A stretch of 64,000 nt of DNA. Origin: Dasypus novemcinctus (Eukaryota > Chordata > Mammalia > Cingulata > Dasypodidae). The stretch covers positions 3,286,001 to 3,350,000 of the forward strand of contig NW_026688628.1 of assembly GCF_030445035.2 (NCBI RefSeq). Reading direction: 5' to 3'. This document shows, one piece after another, positions 32,851 to 44,789 of the stretch (the stretch's first letter is position 1; each line of letters starts with the position of its first letter). A program made the position numbers and the translations under genes. The notes below the pieces were generated by a model that saw only the letters and a program-made list of their open reading frames with translations, was not told the origin of the DNA and searched no databases.

Positions 32851-35045
32851 ATACAAAAATCCACAGAGCATTTTTTTCCAGAGACAAGAATGAAGGTTAA
32901 AGAATGAAGAATGAAGATTAAAACATAAATTGACAGGGACCAAACCAGAGGAATCCCAGTCATTGAATACACCAGGAAAAAAAGAGAATTTTAAATCAGC
33001 TTTCTAATAGGCCCACTTATCTAAATGAAACCATTGACAAATTAAAGAAACTAAGAAAAGAATGCAGGAAATATTAGAATATGTATAAAGAGATACCATG
33101 GGAATGAGACAAATAAAAATTCTGAAGCATAAAAGTGAATGAAATGAAAAATCACTATAGGGACTCAATAGCAGGTTTGAGCAGGAAGAACAAACCAGTG
33201 AACTAGAAGAAAGGAAAACTGAAACTGTCTATTATGGTGATCACAAATATAAAAAGATTAAGAAAATAACTGACAATAAGGGACAGGGGTAATATCATTA
33301 AGACAACCAACATACATATTATGTGAGTACCAGAAGGAAACAGAGAGAAAGAAACAAGAATAATATTTGAATGAATGGTGGTGAACATTCAAAAATTGGA
33401 AGGTAAACCTCTATCTACACATCTGTAAGAAACAAAGATTAGTTTAGTTTTCACATAAAGGAAGAAAACAATGATTAATGTAGCCTGGCAGCCTACTGCC
33501 TCAGTCTCCCACTCCCAGGTTAAACAACAACTAAGGAAACCAGCTTAAGCCAGTCCTATAGGCAGTTAAAAAAAAAAAAAAACAACAACAGAACAACAGG
33601 AGGATGCCCAAGAAAGAGCTAAGCCAATACCAATTCAGCACTACATTCCATTCCTTATTTGGCAAAGGGGAGCAGGTAAAAACAAAAATGCTTGGAATGT
33701 GATGAGGGAAGCAGTTAATCACAAACTTTTGCATGGGAAAGTTAGATCTTCTCGGATAGGTTTTAACTTCTGAAGTATCCAATCTATGGAGAAACAGAGG
33801 AAGGGCTTGCGTGCTAGGCTTAGGGCTATAAATTGTGTCATTTTTCTTTGTTTGGGGTGCCAGCCATGTTTTCTTGTTGTGCGCCCCTTCTTGCAAGATT
33901 AGAATAAATTCTTTTCTTCTCCACAATTGGGTGAACCTTATTTTCTTCCAGAAGAAGATTTCTTTCTAACACATCCAAGAATCTTCATGAACTTCAAGCA
34001 AGATAATCCAAAGATATCCAAAATGAGGTTCATTATAAACAAACTGCCCAAAGGCAAAAACCAGAGAGAGAATCTTTAAGAAAAAAAATTCTGCATTATC
34101 TTCAAATGATCCTATAAGACTAAAAGCCAATTTCACATCAGAAATCACAGATATGGGATGGTAGTAAGAAGATACACTTAACTTGTTGAAAGGAAAAATA
34201 TGTCAAAGAAGATTTCTACCAAAATTATCATCCAATGTGAAGGGGAAATTAAGAAATACTCAAGTAAAGAAAGGCTGAGGGAACTCGTTATTAGTAAATC
34301 TGTCATGCCAATCTATGAAAAGCTTCCTTCAGACTGAAAAGGCAGGGTACTAGAAGGTAAAGCAAACAAAAATGAAGGAATAGATATTTCTGGTAAATAC
34401 AACTACAGAGGTAAATATAAAAACCAGTATAATTGTGTTTTTTCATTAGTAACTCCACATTTAATTTCTTACATGCTTTAAAAGATAAATTCATAATTAT
34501 ATATACATGTCTTTGGGAACACAAAGAATAGAAATGTAATAACAGCATAAAGAAGGTGCTAGCTACATAAGAACAGAGTATACTATGCTACAGAAGTCAT
34601 ACTGCTATTCATACTGAATTTTTATAAATGTAGGATAGGCTTTTAGTTGTAATCTCCATGTTAACTGCTTAGATAATACATAAGAAGTACAAGAGAAGTG
34701 AGAAGGGAATCAAACCAAGCACTATAAACTACAACTAAACATAAAAGAAGGCAGTAGTGAAGGAAATGAGGGATAAAAAGGTATAACACATAAAGGAATT
34801 CAATAGCAAATTGGCAGAAGTAAGTTATATCAGCAATTACCTTAAATGTAAACATATTAAACTCTCTCTTAAAGGCAGAGCTTGGCACAAGAGATAAAAG
34901 AAAATTTTCAAATTATGTGCTGTCTGCAAGTGAACCACTTTAGATCTCAAGACATTGATACACATAAAGTGAAAGGATGGAAAAATATTCCATTCACCTG
35001 GTTACCAAAAGAGAACTGGAGTGGGTAAATTAATATCACACAAAA
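32851..35045 (+). mobile_element. old L1 remnant (ORF1 to start of ORF2), split by an LTR
   Basis: Decayed L1 in the plus strand. The ORF1 N-terminal and coiled-coil part lies at about 33030-33423. After the solo LTR, it resumes at catccaagaatcttcatgaacttcaagc (33972), the ORF1 RNA-binding part, and reaches the C-terminal part near 34130. A piece of ORF2 endonuclease lies at about 34890-35040 (tgtctgcaagtgaaccacttt, gtgaaaggatgg and gagaactggagtgg). Between them the sequence is too diverged to place. The LTR target site lets the L1 be read through. Confidence 0.68.
33420..33975 (+). repeat. solo ERV LTR with 4-bp TSD
   Basis: A 548-bp solo LTR (33424-33971) flanked by CATC on both sides (33420-33423 and 33972-33975). 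It begins TGTAAGAAA and ends TTTCTAACA, an inverted repeat matching at 8 of 9 positions. A TATA-like tataaat lies at 33827-33833 and an AATAAA signal at 33903-33908, giving plus-strand orientation with U3, R and U5 in order. A 4-bp TSD fits class I (gamma-like) ERVs. Without flanking internal sequence it probably arose by LTR-LTR recombination. The 131-codon minus-strand frame across it is spurious. Confidence 0.87.
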
Positions 35046-36240
35046 TAGGCTAAGTAAAAAACTGTTACTAATTCCCTTATCTCCTAGAAATGTAGCTAGA
35101 GGAGAAGCAGAAATGCAGGAATGTCTTGTAAAAAATCTTTTAGGATTTAGGACACCACAGGAAGGCTGGAGACTGTCCAGAAGAGAGAGGGGTAAAAGAA
35201 AAGAATCATGATGGAAAATTATGATTTAAAAGCTACAGCTCCAACTGTTGATGTCCTCCCTGATCCTAGAGACAAGTTTGAATTCTCCAGTGGCTGCAGG
35301 CAAATGGGCCCCAGGCTGACTCAGCTTTTGTGCATAAATTTGGTTTGCTGTGTCCCATAAACCCTTCCAGTCTGGGTGGGGCCAGAATTTTTGCCTTGGG
35401 AGCCTGAATTGGAGTAAAGAGATCTGACCCTCACAATCTCCCTCCTACTGACCAGGACTGGTTGTTGAGGATGGAGAGGGGCATGAAATTAGTTCCTACT
35501 TGGGAAAATGGAGGGGGTTACCAACAAAGGTTGGAGTGCTGCCTCTGAAAAAGTTTGAATTACAAGGCTCTTAGCCTCCAGGCAGGATCCTCTATCTCAT
35601 TGATCCAGTCTGGGTTGCAGCAAACACACTCCAAATAGTCTTTGAAATGAGAGGACTGTCAAAGAGCATCTGCTGGTGGACCGAGGACATGCACATGAGG
35701 AAATTAAAAGTCAGTAATCATGAGGCTTTTTCCAGGATTTACAGGTTCCTTCCTCAAGGCCTCTGTAAATGGGTCTGCAAACCATTACTGAGTCCAGGGC
35801 CAAGATTTGAACAACAGGGACAATCCTAAAGTTTACCCAGAACAGGTTAAACCAAGAATCAAAGAACAGCAGTAACTCACAACCTCCTGCCACTAAATCA
35901 CTATACAAGAGAGAGAAATTGAGCATCCAATTAAACTCACCATCACAATCAGATGCCTAGACATCAGAAAAAATTACAAGCCATACTAAAAAAATGGAAG
36001 AAATGGCCCAAGCAAAGGAATATAAGAAAGCCCCAGATAGGACGCAGGATTTGAGACAACAATCAATGAGATTCCCACAAATTTCCAAAATCAAATTGAG
36101 TAGAAAGACAATATGGCTAAAGAGATAAAGGACATCAAGAAAACACTGAATGAGCACAAAGAAGAACTTGAAAACCTAACAGAAAATTAACAGTTCTCAT
36201 GGGAATGAAAGACATGATAAGGTAAGATCAAAAACACATT
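35046..36240 (+). mobile_element. old L1 5'UTR and ORF1 start
   Basis: The part at 35200-35800 is 5'UTR-like (GC-richer, with stretches such as gtttgctgtgtccc, gtctgggtggggcc and ctgaccctcac). From about 35800 it turns A-rich. ORF1 begins near 35960, with acaagccatactaaaaaaatggaagaaatggcccaagc and gacatcaagaaaacactgaatgagcacaa. The latter matches the ORF1 coiled-coil of copies B and C. It ends at the 5' edge of copy C, which seems to have inserted here. Confidence 0.65.
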
Positions 36241-36849
36241 AGAGGGGGGAGGTGGCAAGGTAGCATCAGTGCAAGTGTGCACTCACCATCTCTCTCCCAA
36301 AAAGTGGCTGAGTGGGAGCAGGATCCTGACTGAGTAGGTTGTTTTGGGAACCCAGGGAGCAGAAGGCTTCAGGGCATTGATCTGGAGAGACCTGTACAAA
36401 GAGATAAATTGCCCAAAGGTAAGGCCCTAGGTTTCTTGCCCCTGACATGGAGGCTGCAGGACTGCTGGGCTGGGCCCCACCCTTAAGGCAAAATGCTGCA
36501 GCTAGCCCTGACTCCTGCCAGGAGTGGGAGGGTTCTGGTGAAGGGTGGACAGGGGTTTCCTTTCTGTGAGTTTGGTTGCCTGGAACCCCTATGAGCTTTG
36601 AGGAGCATACCACTTAGAAAGAGGTGGCCCCAAGAAGAGAGGAGAGGCAAGGCAAATCTGCTTGGGCAGCCTGATTTACCTCACCATCCTGGGATAGAGT
36701 AACTTGGGCAGAGGGAGGGCAAAGTCAGGCAATTGACTAGTTCCATGCTGAAAAGTATCAAAATTCCCATTCCCCTAAGGGAAACAGGCAGTAGGAAGCA
36801 CTTAATAAGCTTTGAAGAGCCTATTTAGGGTCCCCTGGAATGAGGGGGT

Positions 36850-36979
36850 GGTCTGAAACTTCTTTGAGAATTTCTTTTCTGCATTGAGTTCAGTCACCAA
36901 GATCCCATTTGAATGGTCTGAAACTTCTTTGAGAATTTCTTTTCTGCATTGAGTTCAGTCACCAAGATCCCATTTGAAT
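36850..36979. repeat. perfect 65-bp tandem duplication
   Basis: Units 36850-36914 and 36915-36979 are identical by eye, from ggtctgaaacttc to catttgaat. The surrounding L1 is much diverged, so this duplication is far younger than the L1, or is an assembly artefact. Confidence 0.93.
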
Positions 36980-37179
36980 TTCAAAAGGGAACTCAACCTG
37001 ACCAGAAGAGGTGAGGGGGAATGCCCTCACACAGGCTCTTGGGTCCTGCTGCCCTGGGAGAGAAAACAATAATAGAAAGGGGTCAGGGACAGACTCCTAA
37101 TCAGCAGAATCTATCCACCTGCAAAGAGCCAAACCTGCCCAAGTGGAAATGACTGGATAGTTTTCTGAAGAAGTAACTG

Positions 37180-37300
37180 ACCCAATAAGAAAGGTTAGCT
37201 CAATGGAGGAGTTTCCACCTTGAATATATGAGGTTCCTAGTTTGAGTCCCAGCTCTTCATAGAGCAGTGATCTACTGGGATATCAAACGCCCAGCTGATA
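37180..37300 (+). mobile_element. possible short tRNA-headed SINE
   Basis: It has ggttagctcaatgg (box A-like), then tatatgaggttcctagtttgagtccc (box B-like), similar in order to 29481-29600. No clear tail or TSD was found. Confidence 0.45.
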
Positions 37301-38248
37301 CCTTAGGAGAGGGAAAATATAGACATTATTTTTGCATTGGCTTCTCTTGGATCTCTTATTTTTTTCCTAAAAAAGCAAAAATGTTGCTTTTATAAAAATT
37401 TAACTTAGTTTACTCACTAAAACTTCCCTCAAAACCTGTGGAGGGAAGGCTGCAGTTTGGTTGACTGATAAGCAACAACAGCCTGAGAGGCTCCATAGGA
37501 GTCTAAGAGGGAAAGTTATTTTTCCTTAGGTTTTGCTTGACTGCTTATGGATTTGTTTGCTTTTTTTTTTGTTTTGCTTTCCTCTTCCACCCCTCTTTTT
37601 AAAAGTAGGTGTTACTGGCTTGTTTCTTGTTTGCTGTGTTTTCTCTTCCTAATTTCCCCTTTTCTGTGTATACTGATTTTGTCTACCAATGATATCTCTT
37701 TTCCTTCCTTCATCTTTCCATCTTCTGCTTTCTGTTGTTATTCTTACACTCCACCTCTGTTTAGTCTTCCATTTTATCTGGTTTTTATTTCTAAGTCATC
37801 TATTCTGTTTTCTTTCTTTTATTAACTTTTTTTCTTTTGGTCCTTTCTTTTCTCTTTCCAGCTTTCCTCATCATTCTGACATTTGATTCATTCTATATAT
37901 TCTTCACAATTTGTATTCCCATTTAATTTTAGGTACACCATGTTATTATTCCTATTATTACTTGACACTGCTTATGTGAGTTAAATATTCATTTTCTTAG
38001 GTCTTATATGGTTTCGCTTCTAACTTTTATTATTATTATTACTATTATTCTTTTTTATTATCTGACCTCTTTCATTTTCTCTGGCCCTTATCTTTATCTT
38101 TCAAAAGAACATAGACAACAGCAAGGAAGTAGAATAAGAATGAAGTGTCAAAGGGAAAGCTTAACACACACAAAAAAAGAGCAACTAAATAAAATTCTAG
38201 AGTAGAGAGAGAAGCTAATCAACTGAATAAACCCATCAAGATAAAAAG

Positions 38249-39650
38249 ATGACCAGACAGCAACAATAAATTACAAACCATACCAAGAAACAGGAAGACA
38301 TAGCCCAATCCAATGAATGAGCTAAAAACCAGAAAGAGATGTAGAACATTGAACAACTAATCAGAGCTGTCCAAATAAATATCATGGACCATCTTAATGA
38401 AGGGAAGGAAGAGATTAAGGATATTAAGAAGACACTGAGAGAACATATTGAAGACATTGTAAATATATATAAAAAGATAATGGATATTATGGTGGTGAAT
38501 GGCACAATCCAAGAAATAAAGAATATACTCTCAGCAAATAACAGCAGATTTAAACAGGCAGAGGAAAGAATTAGTGATGTGGAAGACAGTACATCTGAAA
38601 TCAAACAGATAGTAGAACTGATAGATAAAAGAAGAGAAAAAAATCCAGCAGGGATTTAGGTATTTGAATGGCAACAAAAAACACACAAGCATATGCATTA
38701 TAGGCATCCCAGAGTGAAAAGAGAAGAGAAAGAGGACAGGATTGTTGGAGGAAATAATGGCTGAAAACTTCACAACCCTGTTGAAGGAGATGTCCAGGAA
38801 GCACAGCACACCCCAAACAGTATAAATCCCAACAGGCCTACTCTAAGACATATATACTTATCAAACTGTCCAATGCTCAAGACAAAGAGAAAATACTGAA
38901 AGCTGCAAGAGAAAAGAGAACCATCACATACAAGGGAAGCTCAGTAAGATTAAGCACTGATTTCTCATCTGAACCAATGGAGGCAAGAAGGCAGTGCAAT
39001 GACATAGTTAAGGTACTAAAATAAAAATACTTTCAGAGAAGTGGATGTGGTTGAAGTGATAGAGCTTCTGCCTACCATATGGGAGGACCTGGGTTCATTC
39101 CCTTGGGCCTTCTGGTGAAAAAGAAGAAAAATAATCATGCCCACACAGCAAGCCAGTGCCCACATGAGTGCCTGCATGATAAGCCAGTGCCCATGCAACT
39201 GAGTCATGCAGCAAGATGATGACACATCAAAAGAGAGACAAGGGGAGAGTCAAGGTGAAGCACAGCAGAAACCAGGAACTGAGGTGGCACAGTTGATAGG
39301 GAACCTCTCTCCACATCAGGGGTCTCCAGCATCAAATCCCAGTGAATCCTAGATGAGAGAAAATGAGAAGAGAAGACAACACAGACACCAAAAACAGCAG
39401 GGCAAAAAAACGTTCAGCCAAGAATTCTCTATCAAGCAAAGCTGGCATTCAAAAATGATGGAGAGTTCAAAATATTCACAGATAAATAGAAATTAAGAGA
39501 GTATGCCAATATGAAAACTGCCCTTCAAGAAACACTAATGGCAGTTCTGCAGGTGAAAGGAGAAAACAGGAGGGAGAGAGTTGAAGGAGAGTGAAAGAAC
39601 AAGTAAAAACATAAAAAGAGAAATAAAAACAACATATGACACACATAAAC
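38249..39650 (+). pseudogene. L1 copy C ORF1 (dead)
   Basis: The start is ATG 38249 (MTRQQQ, then a stop at the seventh codon). A 91-codon open stretch (38384-38659) holds the coiled-coil with EERISDVEDS. The RNA-binding part follows (NPNRPTLRHI near 38825-38860), then the C-terminal domain with ATMEARR-like qwRQEG near 38980. A dimeric SINE (39037-39400) sits in the C-terminal domain, which resumes as aagaattctctatcaagcaaagctgg at about 39420. Confidence 0.85.
39023..39416 (+). mobile_element. older dimeric tRNA-derived SINE in L1 copy C
   Basis: The body lies at about 39037-39400. It has a first tRNA-like unit (gaagtgatagagcttctgcctaccatatggg, then ggttcattccc) and a second (ctgaggtggcacagttgatagggaacc, then agcatcaaatccc), joined by an A-rich and CA-rich linker. 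Near-copies of AAAAATACTTTCAG (39023-39036) and AAAAAACGTTCAG (about 39404-39416) may be the TSD. It is older than the DAS copies at 12868 and 29869. Confidence 0.75.
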
Positions 39651-39663
39651 TGCCCCCCCCAAA

Positions 39664-42600
39664 ATGCCTAATGTAAGTAATTCCTGGAAAGTAATAACAC
39701 TGAAAGTTAATGGATTAAACTCACCAGGAAAGAGACAAAGATTAGCAGAATGGACAAGGAAATATGACCCATGTATATGGTGTCTACAAGAAAACTACCT
39801 TAGATGCAGGGATTAAGGAGGCTGACAGTAAATGGGTAGAAAACAATCTTACAAGAAAACAATAACCTTTGAAGGGAGGGACTAGCTATGCTAATATTGG
39901 ATAAAATAAATTTTAAATGCAAAACTGTTGTAAGAGACAAAGACAGATACAATATATTAGTAAAAGGTGTAATCTTTCAAGAAGAAAGAACAATCATAAA
40001 CATTTAAGCACCTAATGAGGGCACCTCAAAATGTAATATTAGGCAAACACTGGAAAAACTAATTGGAGAAATAGATGCCTCTACAGTTAGAATGGGGGAT
40101 TTTAGTACACAATTATCGCCATGAGACAGAACATCTCAATAGAGAATCAAAAAAGAAACAAAGACTTTGAATAATAAATCAGAGGACATAAACCTAATAG
40201 ATATATATAGAACACAACACCCAAATACAACAGAATATGTATTCTTCTTGAGTGCACATGGATCATTTTCCAAGAAAGACAACATGCTAGGCCACAGAAA
40301 TATTCTCAGTGAAATCTGAAAGATAGAAATTATACAAAGTTATTTCTCTGACCACAACAGAATGAAGCTGGAAATCAGTCAGGGCCAAAGAATCAGATTA
40401 GGCACAAAGATATGGAAGTCAAACAACATACTCTTAGAAAAACAGTGGGCCAAGAAGTAAATTTCAAAAGAAAACAGTAGCTACCTTGATACAAATGAAA
40501 ATGATAACACAACAAAGCAAAATCTATGGGATGTAGCAAAAGCTGTACAGAGAGGGATATTCATAGCAATAAATACACATATCAAAAAAGAAGAATGAGC
40601 TAAAATCAAAGACCTAACTGCAAACCTGGAAGAATTAGAAAAAGAAATAAACTAACCCCAAAGGAAGTAGAAAGAAGAGATTAACAAAGACCACAGAAGA
40701 ACTAAATGAAATAGAAAATAAGAAAGCACTAGAAAAAAAACAAAACCAAAACCAAAAGCTGGAGTTCTTCAAGAAGATCAATAAAATTGAAAAACCCTCA
40801 GTTAAACTAACAAAGAAATAAAGAGAGAAGATGCAAATAAACAAAATAAGAAATGAGGAGGTGATATCACCACTGACCCCAGAGAAACAAAGAGTATCAT
40901 AAGAGGATACTTTGAAAAATTATATGCCAACAAGAAGGATAATCTAGAGGAAATGGGTAAATTCCTAGAAACACACATGCAACCTACATTGATGAAAGAA
41001 GAAATTGATGAAGTCAACAGACCAATCACAATAACGAGATAAAATCAGTCATCAAAAACATCTGAAGTAAGTAGAGCCCAGGACTAGACAGCTTCACAGA
41101 TGAGTTCTACCAAACATTTGGGAAAGAACTAACACTAATACTACTTAAGCTCTTCAAAAAAGAGAAATAGAAGGAACATTGCCTAACTCATTCTATGATG
41201 CCAACATTACCCTAATACCAAAGCCAAAGATGTCACAAGAAAGGAAAATTACAGGCCAATCTCTCTAATGAATCTAGAGGCTAAAAGCCTCAACAAAATA
41301 CTTGCTAATAGTATTCAACAACACATCAAACAAATTATACACCATGAACAAGTGGGTTTCATCCTGGGTATGCAAGAATGGTTCAACATAAGAAAACCAC
41401 TTAATGTAATTCACCACATAAACAAATCAAAAGAAAAAAATCAAATGATCATCTCTATAGATGCAAAAAAAAAAGCATTCAACAAAACACAGTATGCTCT
41501 CATGATGAAAAGATTGTAAAAAAATAGCAATAGAAGGAAACTTTGTGAACATGATAAAGGATATTTGTGGAAAACCCACAGCAAACATCATATACAATGG
41601 TGAAATCCTAAAAGCTTTCCCTCTGAGATCAGGAACAAGATAAGGATGCTCACTATCACGATTCCTATTTAACACTGTGTTAGAAGTACTTCCTCAAGCA
41701 CTGAGGCAGTTAAAAGATATAAAATGCATTCAACTTAGAAAGGAAGAAGTCAAAATTTCACTGCTTGCAGATGACATGATCCTATATATATAGAAAGCCC
41801 TGGGAAATCTGCAACAAATCTTCTAGAGCTTATAAATGAGTTCAGTAAAGAGGCAGGTTATGAGATCAATGTGCAAAAATCAGTAGTATTTCTGTACACC
41901 AAAAATGAGCAATCTGAGCATAAAACAAGATAGAATATCATTTACAATAGTAACTAAAAGAATCAAATACCTAAGAATAAATTTAACTGAAGACATAAAT
42001 GACTTATACACAGAAAACTACACAACACTGTTAAAGGAAATCAAAGAAGACTTAGATAAATGGAAGAATATTCCCTATTCATGGATAGGATGACTTAACA
42101 TCATTAAGATGTCTATCCTACCCAAATTAATCTATGATTTACTGCACTCCCAATAAAAATCAATACAGCATTTTTTACTGAATAGGAAAAAATAACTATA
42201 AAATTTATTTGGAAGGGCAAGAGGTCCTGAATACCAAAGGCATATTGAAAAAATAAAATAAAATTAGAGGAATCACACTACTTGACTTTAAATCATACTA
42301 CAAAGGTACAGTGGTCAAAACTGCATGGTACTGGCACAATGATAGACACACTGACCAATGAAACTGAATTGAGAGTTCTGATATGGATCCTCATATATAC
42401 AGTCATCTGATATTTGACAATGCTACTAAGCCCAATCAATTGGGAGAGAATGGTATCTTCAACAAATGGTGTTGGATAACTGGATATTCATACCTAAAAG
42501 AAAAAGAGGGGAACACCATCTCATACCTTATACAAAAATCAACTTGAGATGGATCAAAAATCTAAATAAAAGAGCCAAGACCTTAAAGACCCTGGAAGAT

Positions 42601-43455
42601 AACATAGGGAAGCATCTATAGGACTTTGTAATAGAAAATGTCTTCATGAACTTCACACCCAAAGTACAAGCAGCAAAAGAACAAAGAGATAAATGGGACC
42701 TCCTCAAAATTAGAACTTTTGCACCTCAAAGGAGTTTGTCAAGAAAGTGAAAAGGCAGCCTACCCAATGGGAGAAAATATTTGATAACCATATAGCTGGT
42801 AGGTGCCTTACATATCTTAAAATAAAAAGACAATCCATTTTTAAAATGGGTAAGTGATTTGAACAGACATTTCTCCAGAGAAGAAATACAATGGCTAAAA
42901 AGCACATGGAAAGATGTTCAACATCACTAGCTATTAGGGAAATGCAAACAAAACTAAAATGAGATACCATCTTACACCCATTAGACTGGCAGCCATTAAA
43001 AAAACAGAGGAGTACAAGTGTTTGGAGAGGATGTGGAGGAATGGGAACCCTCTTCCACTGCTGGTGAGAATGTAGAATGGTCCAGCCATTGTGGAGACAG
43101 TTTGGCAGTTCTTCAAAAAATTAACTATAGATCTGCCATATGACTCAGTAATTCCACTGCTGGGTACATACCCAGAAGAACTGAAAGCAAGGACATGAAG
43201 AGATATATGCACACCAATGTTCATAGCACCATTATTTACTATTGCCAAAAGTTGAAATCATCCCCAAAGCCCATCAAAAGATGAATGCATATAAAAATGT
43301 GATATATACATAGAATGGAATACTACTCAGCTGGAAGAAAGAATAGAATACTAACCCACAGGATAACATGGATGAATCTTGAGGACCTTATGTTGAGTGA
43401 AGCAAGCCAGACATTGAAGGACAAATATTACATGACCTCTCTGATATGAAACTAA
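39664..43455 (+). pseudogene. L1 copy C ORF2 (dead, full extent)
   Basis: The endonuclease, reverse transcriptase and C-terminal regions are all present in order. An N-terminal KVNGLNSPGKRQ stretch lies at about 39700, a GDFSTQLSP motif at about 40095 and a PGLDSFTDEFYQ-like stretch near 41080. The catalytic LADDM at 41764-41778 stands where FADDM is usual. The C-terminal segment with YYSAGRKNRI-like sequence lies at about 43320. Open stretches do not exceed 83 codons, so it is inactive. Confidence 0.88.
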
Positions 43456-43936
43456 GCAAACTGAGCCAATAGAGAACTAAAGTCTGGAAAATAGGGTTAC
43501 AGAAAATAGAAATGGGTGAAATCTATGACAAAGTAAAATTGAATAGTTGTACAGTGAAGGGATATGGCAGGTGTGTAGGGATGCTATTGGGATGAGTGGT
43601 GCAAGCTTGATGGGGGATAGGGTGGGGAGGATGTAGGGTGGGGAGGATGGTTGGGATGCTCCATGGAAGTAGGGCAAGGTTTGGGGAAGGGAGCAGGTGA
43701 ACACTGGGAATTGGTGGGTACCTGGTTGAAACTACAATGCCGAGAAAGCTCTTTTGGCAAAATGACAAGGGTTACTGGTTTCGGTAGTTGGATGGCGGGC
43801 ATTTGTGAACAGGTGACCTGGGCTAGTCTTCTAGAGAATGTACGAGTGTCACAGTGTGTTGTATCAGTGGGAGACCCACATAAAGAGCAGGGAGGAGTTT
43901 GACTCCCACCCTGGGGATGCCCAATATGTTAAAAAG
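43456..43936 (+). repeat. L1 copy C 3'UTR (type B), incomplete
   Basis: It matches 59800-60245: gggtgaaatctatga, a gtgaagggat stretch, gggaac, gaacactgggaattggtgggtacctggttgaaac, aagctcttttggcaaaatgac, then ctagagaatgt, gtgtgttgtatcagtgggagaccc and ccctggggatg. It ends near 43936 without an A-tail. Confidence 0.75.
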
Positions 43937-44286
43937 AAAGATTTCTTTGAATCCTGTTCTTTAATTGAACTGATACAAATCAATGACAAAATGCTGAATA
44001 CTAATTTTTGTCCATGTAATGTAAATAAGAATACATTACATGATATATACTGTTTTATGTCCATCACGTCATGATTATTATTATAATGTGGTCCTTAATA
44101 ATGAGTTTTGTTTATACTGGAATAAAATCTAAACAAATTTAGAGTTGATTTGTATTCATAGCCCTTGTAGTTTAGGCATTACAATATAGTTTTCATTTTC
44201 TTCTCTTCACATTTTTCTGAGCAATTGAATTCATTCATCTAGAAAATATTCACACATTTAAATCAGTTAGATCAGTTTGAGAAATA
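43937..44286. other. anonymous non-coding DNA
   Basis: No recognised gene or repeat between L1 copy C and the next SINE. Confidence 0.4.
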
Positions 44287-44718
44287 CCAATATTGTTTTT
44301 TTTAAGATTTATTTATTTATTTCTCTCCCCTCCCCCCCCACCCCAGTTGTCTGTTCTCTGTGTCTATTTGCTGCATCTTCTTTGTCCCTTTCTGTTGTCA
44401 GCGGCATGGGAATCTGTGTTTCTTTTTTTGTTGCATCATCTTGCCGTGTCAGCTCTCCATGTGTGTGGTGCCATGCCTGGGCAGGATGCACTTTCTTTTG
44501 TGCTGGATGGCTCTCCTTATGGGGCACACTCCTTGTGCGGTGGGGTTCCCCTAAGCAGGGGACACACCTATGTGGCAGGGCACTCCTTGTGTGCATCAGC
44601 ACTGCCCACGGGCCAGCTCCATAAGGGTCAAGGAGGCCTGCGGTTTGAACTGCGGATCTCCCATGTGGTAGACGGACGCCCTAACCACTGGGCCAAGTCT
44701 GCCATCCAATATTGTTTT
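44287..44718 (-). mobile_element. DAS-type SINE with 13-bp TSD
   Basis: A minus-strand SINE (44300-44705) between perfect copies of CCAATATTGTTTT (44287-44299 and 44706-44718). The box A complement (ccactgggccaa) is at about 44687-44698 and the box B complement (ggtttgaactg) at about 44641. It is intermediate in CpG content between the 12868 and 13939 copies. Two plus-strand frames of 115-150 codons over it are spurious. Confidence 0.92.
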
Positions 44719-44789
44719 AATACTTGTCCTTTTGTGTTATGTTAAATATGTAGGCTTTGCTACTAGAAATAAAATTCCACTAATAATTC

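Larger units (their letters stand above)
36241..38248 (+). promoter_or_regulatory. L1 copy C 5'UTR
   Basis: About 2 kb without the monomer array of copy B. It is GC-richer in its first kb and T-rich at 37540-38090 (long pyrimidine runs). It contains a perfect 65-bp tandem duplication (36850-36979). A tRNA-like SINE head may lie at 37185-37290. Internal promoter activity is known for L1 5'UTRs. Here it is only inferred. Confidence 0.75.
36241..43936 (+). mobile_element. L1 copy C: nearly full-length, dead LINE-1
   Basis: The 5' edge reads ggggggaggtggcaaggtagc. A long 5'UTR (36241-38248) leads to ORF1 (38249-39650, with a SINE inside), ORF2 (about 39664-43455) and a type B 3'UTR that stops without an A-tail at about 43936. 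Stops and frameshifts disrupt both ORFs. Its 3'UTR differs from the type A UTR of copy B and matches 59800-60260 instead. It lacks about 650 bp of UTR end compared with that copy, so it is 3'-truncated or was cut by a later deletion. Confidence 0.9.

Noticed and set aside
33531..33926. A 131-codon minus-strand frame
   Set aside because: It lies within and antisense to the solo LTR 33424-33971.
33479..33971. An LTR starting at TGTAGCC (33479)
   Set aside because: It gives no TSD. Starting at TGTAAG (33424) gives a CATC duplication, matching inverted ends and an uninterrupted L1 across the site.
44293..44745. 150-codon and 115-codon plus-strand frames
   Set aside because: They read through the antisense strand of a DAS-type SINE with a 13-bp TSD. 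Other SINE copies give similar spurious frames.
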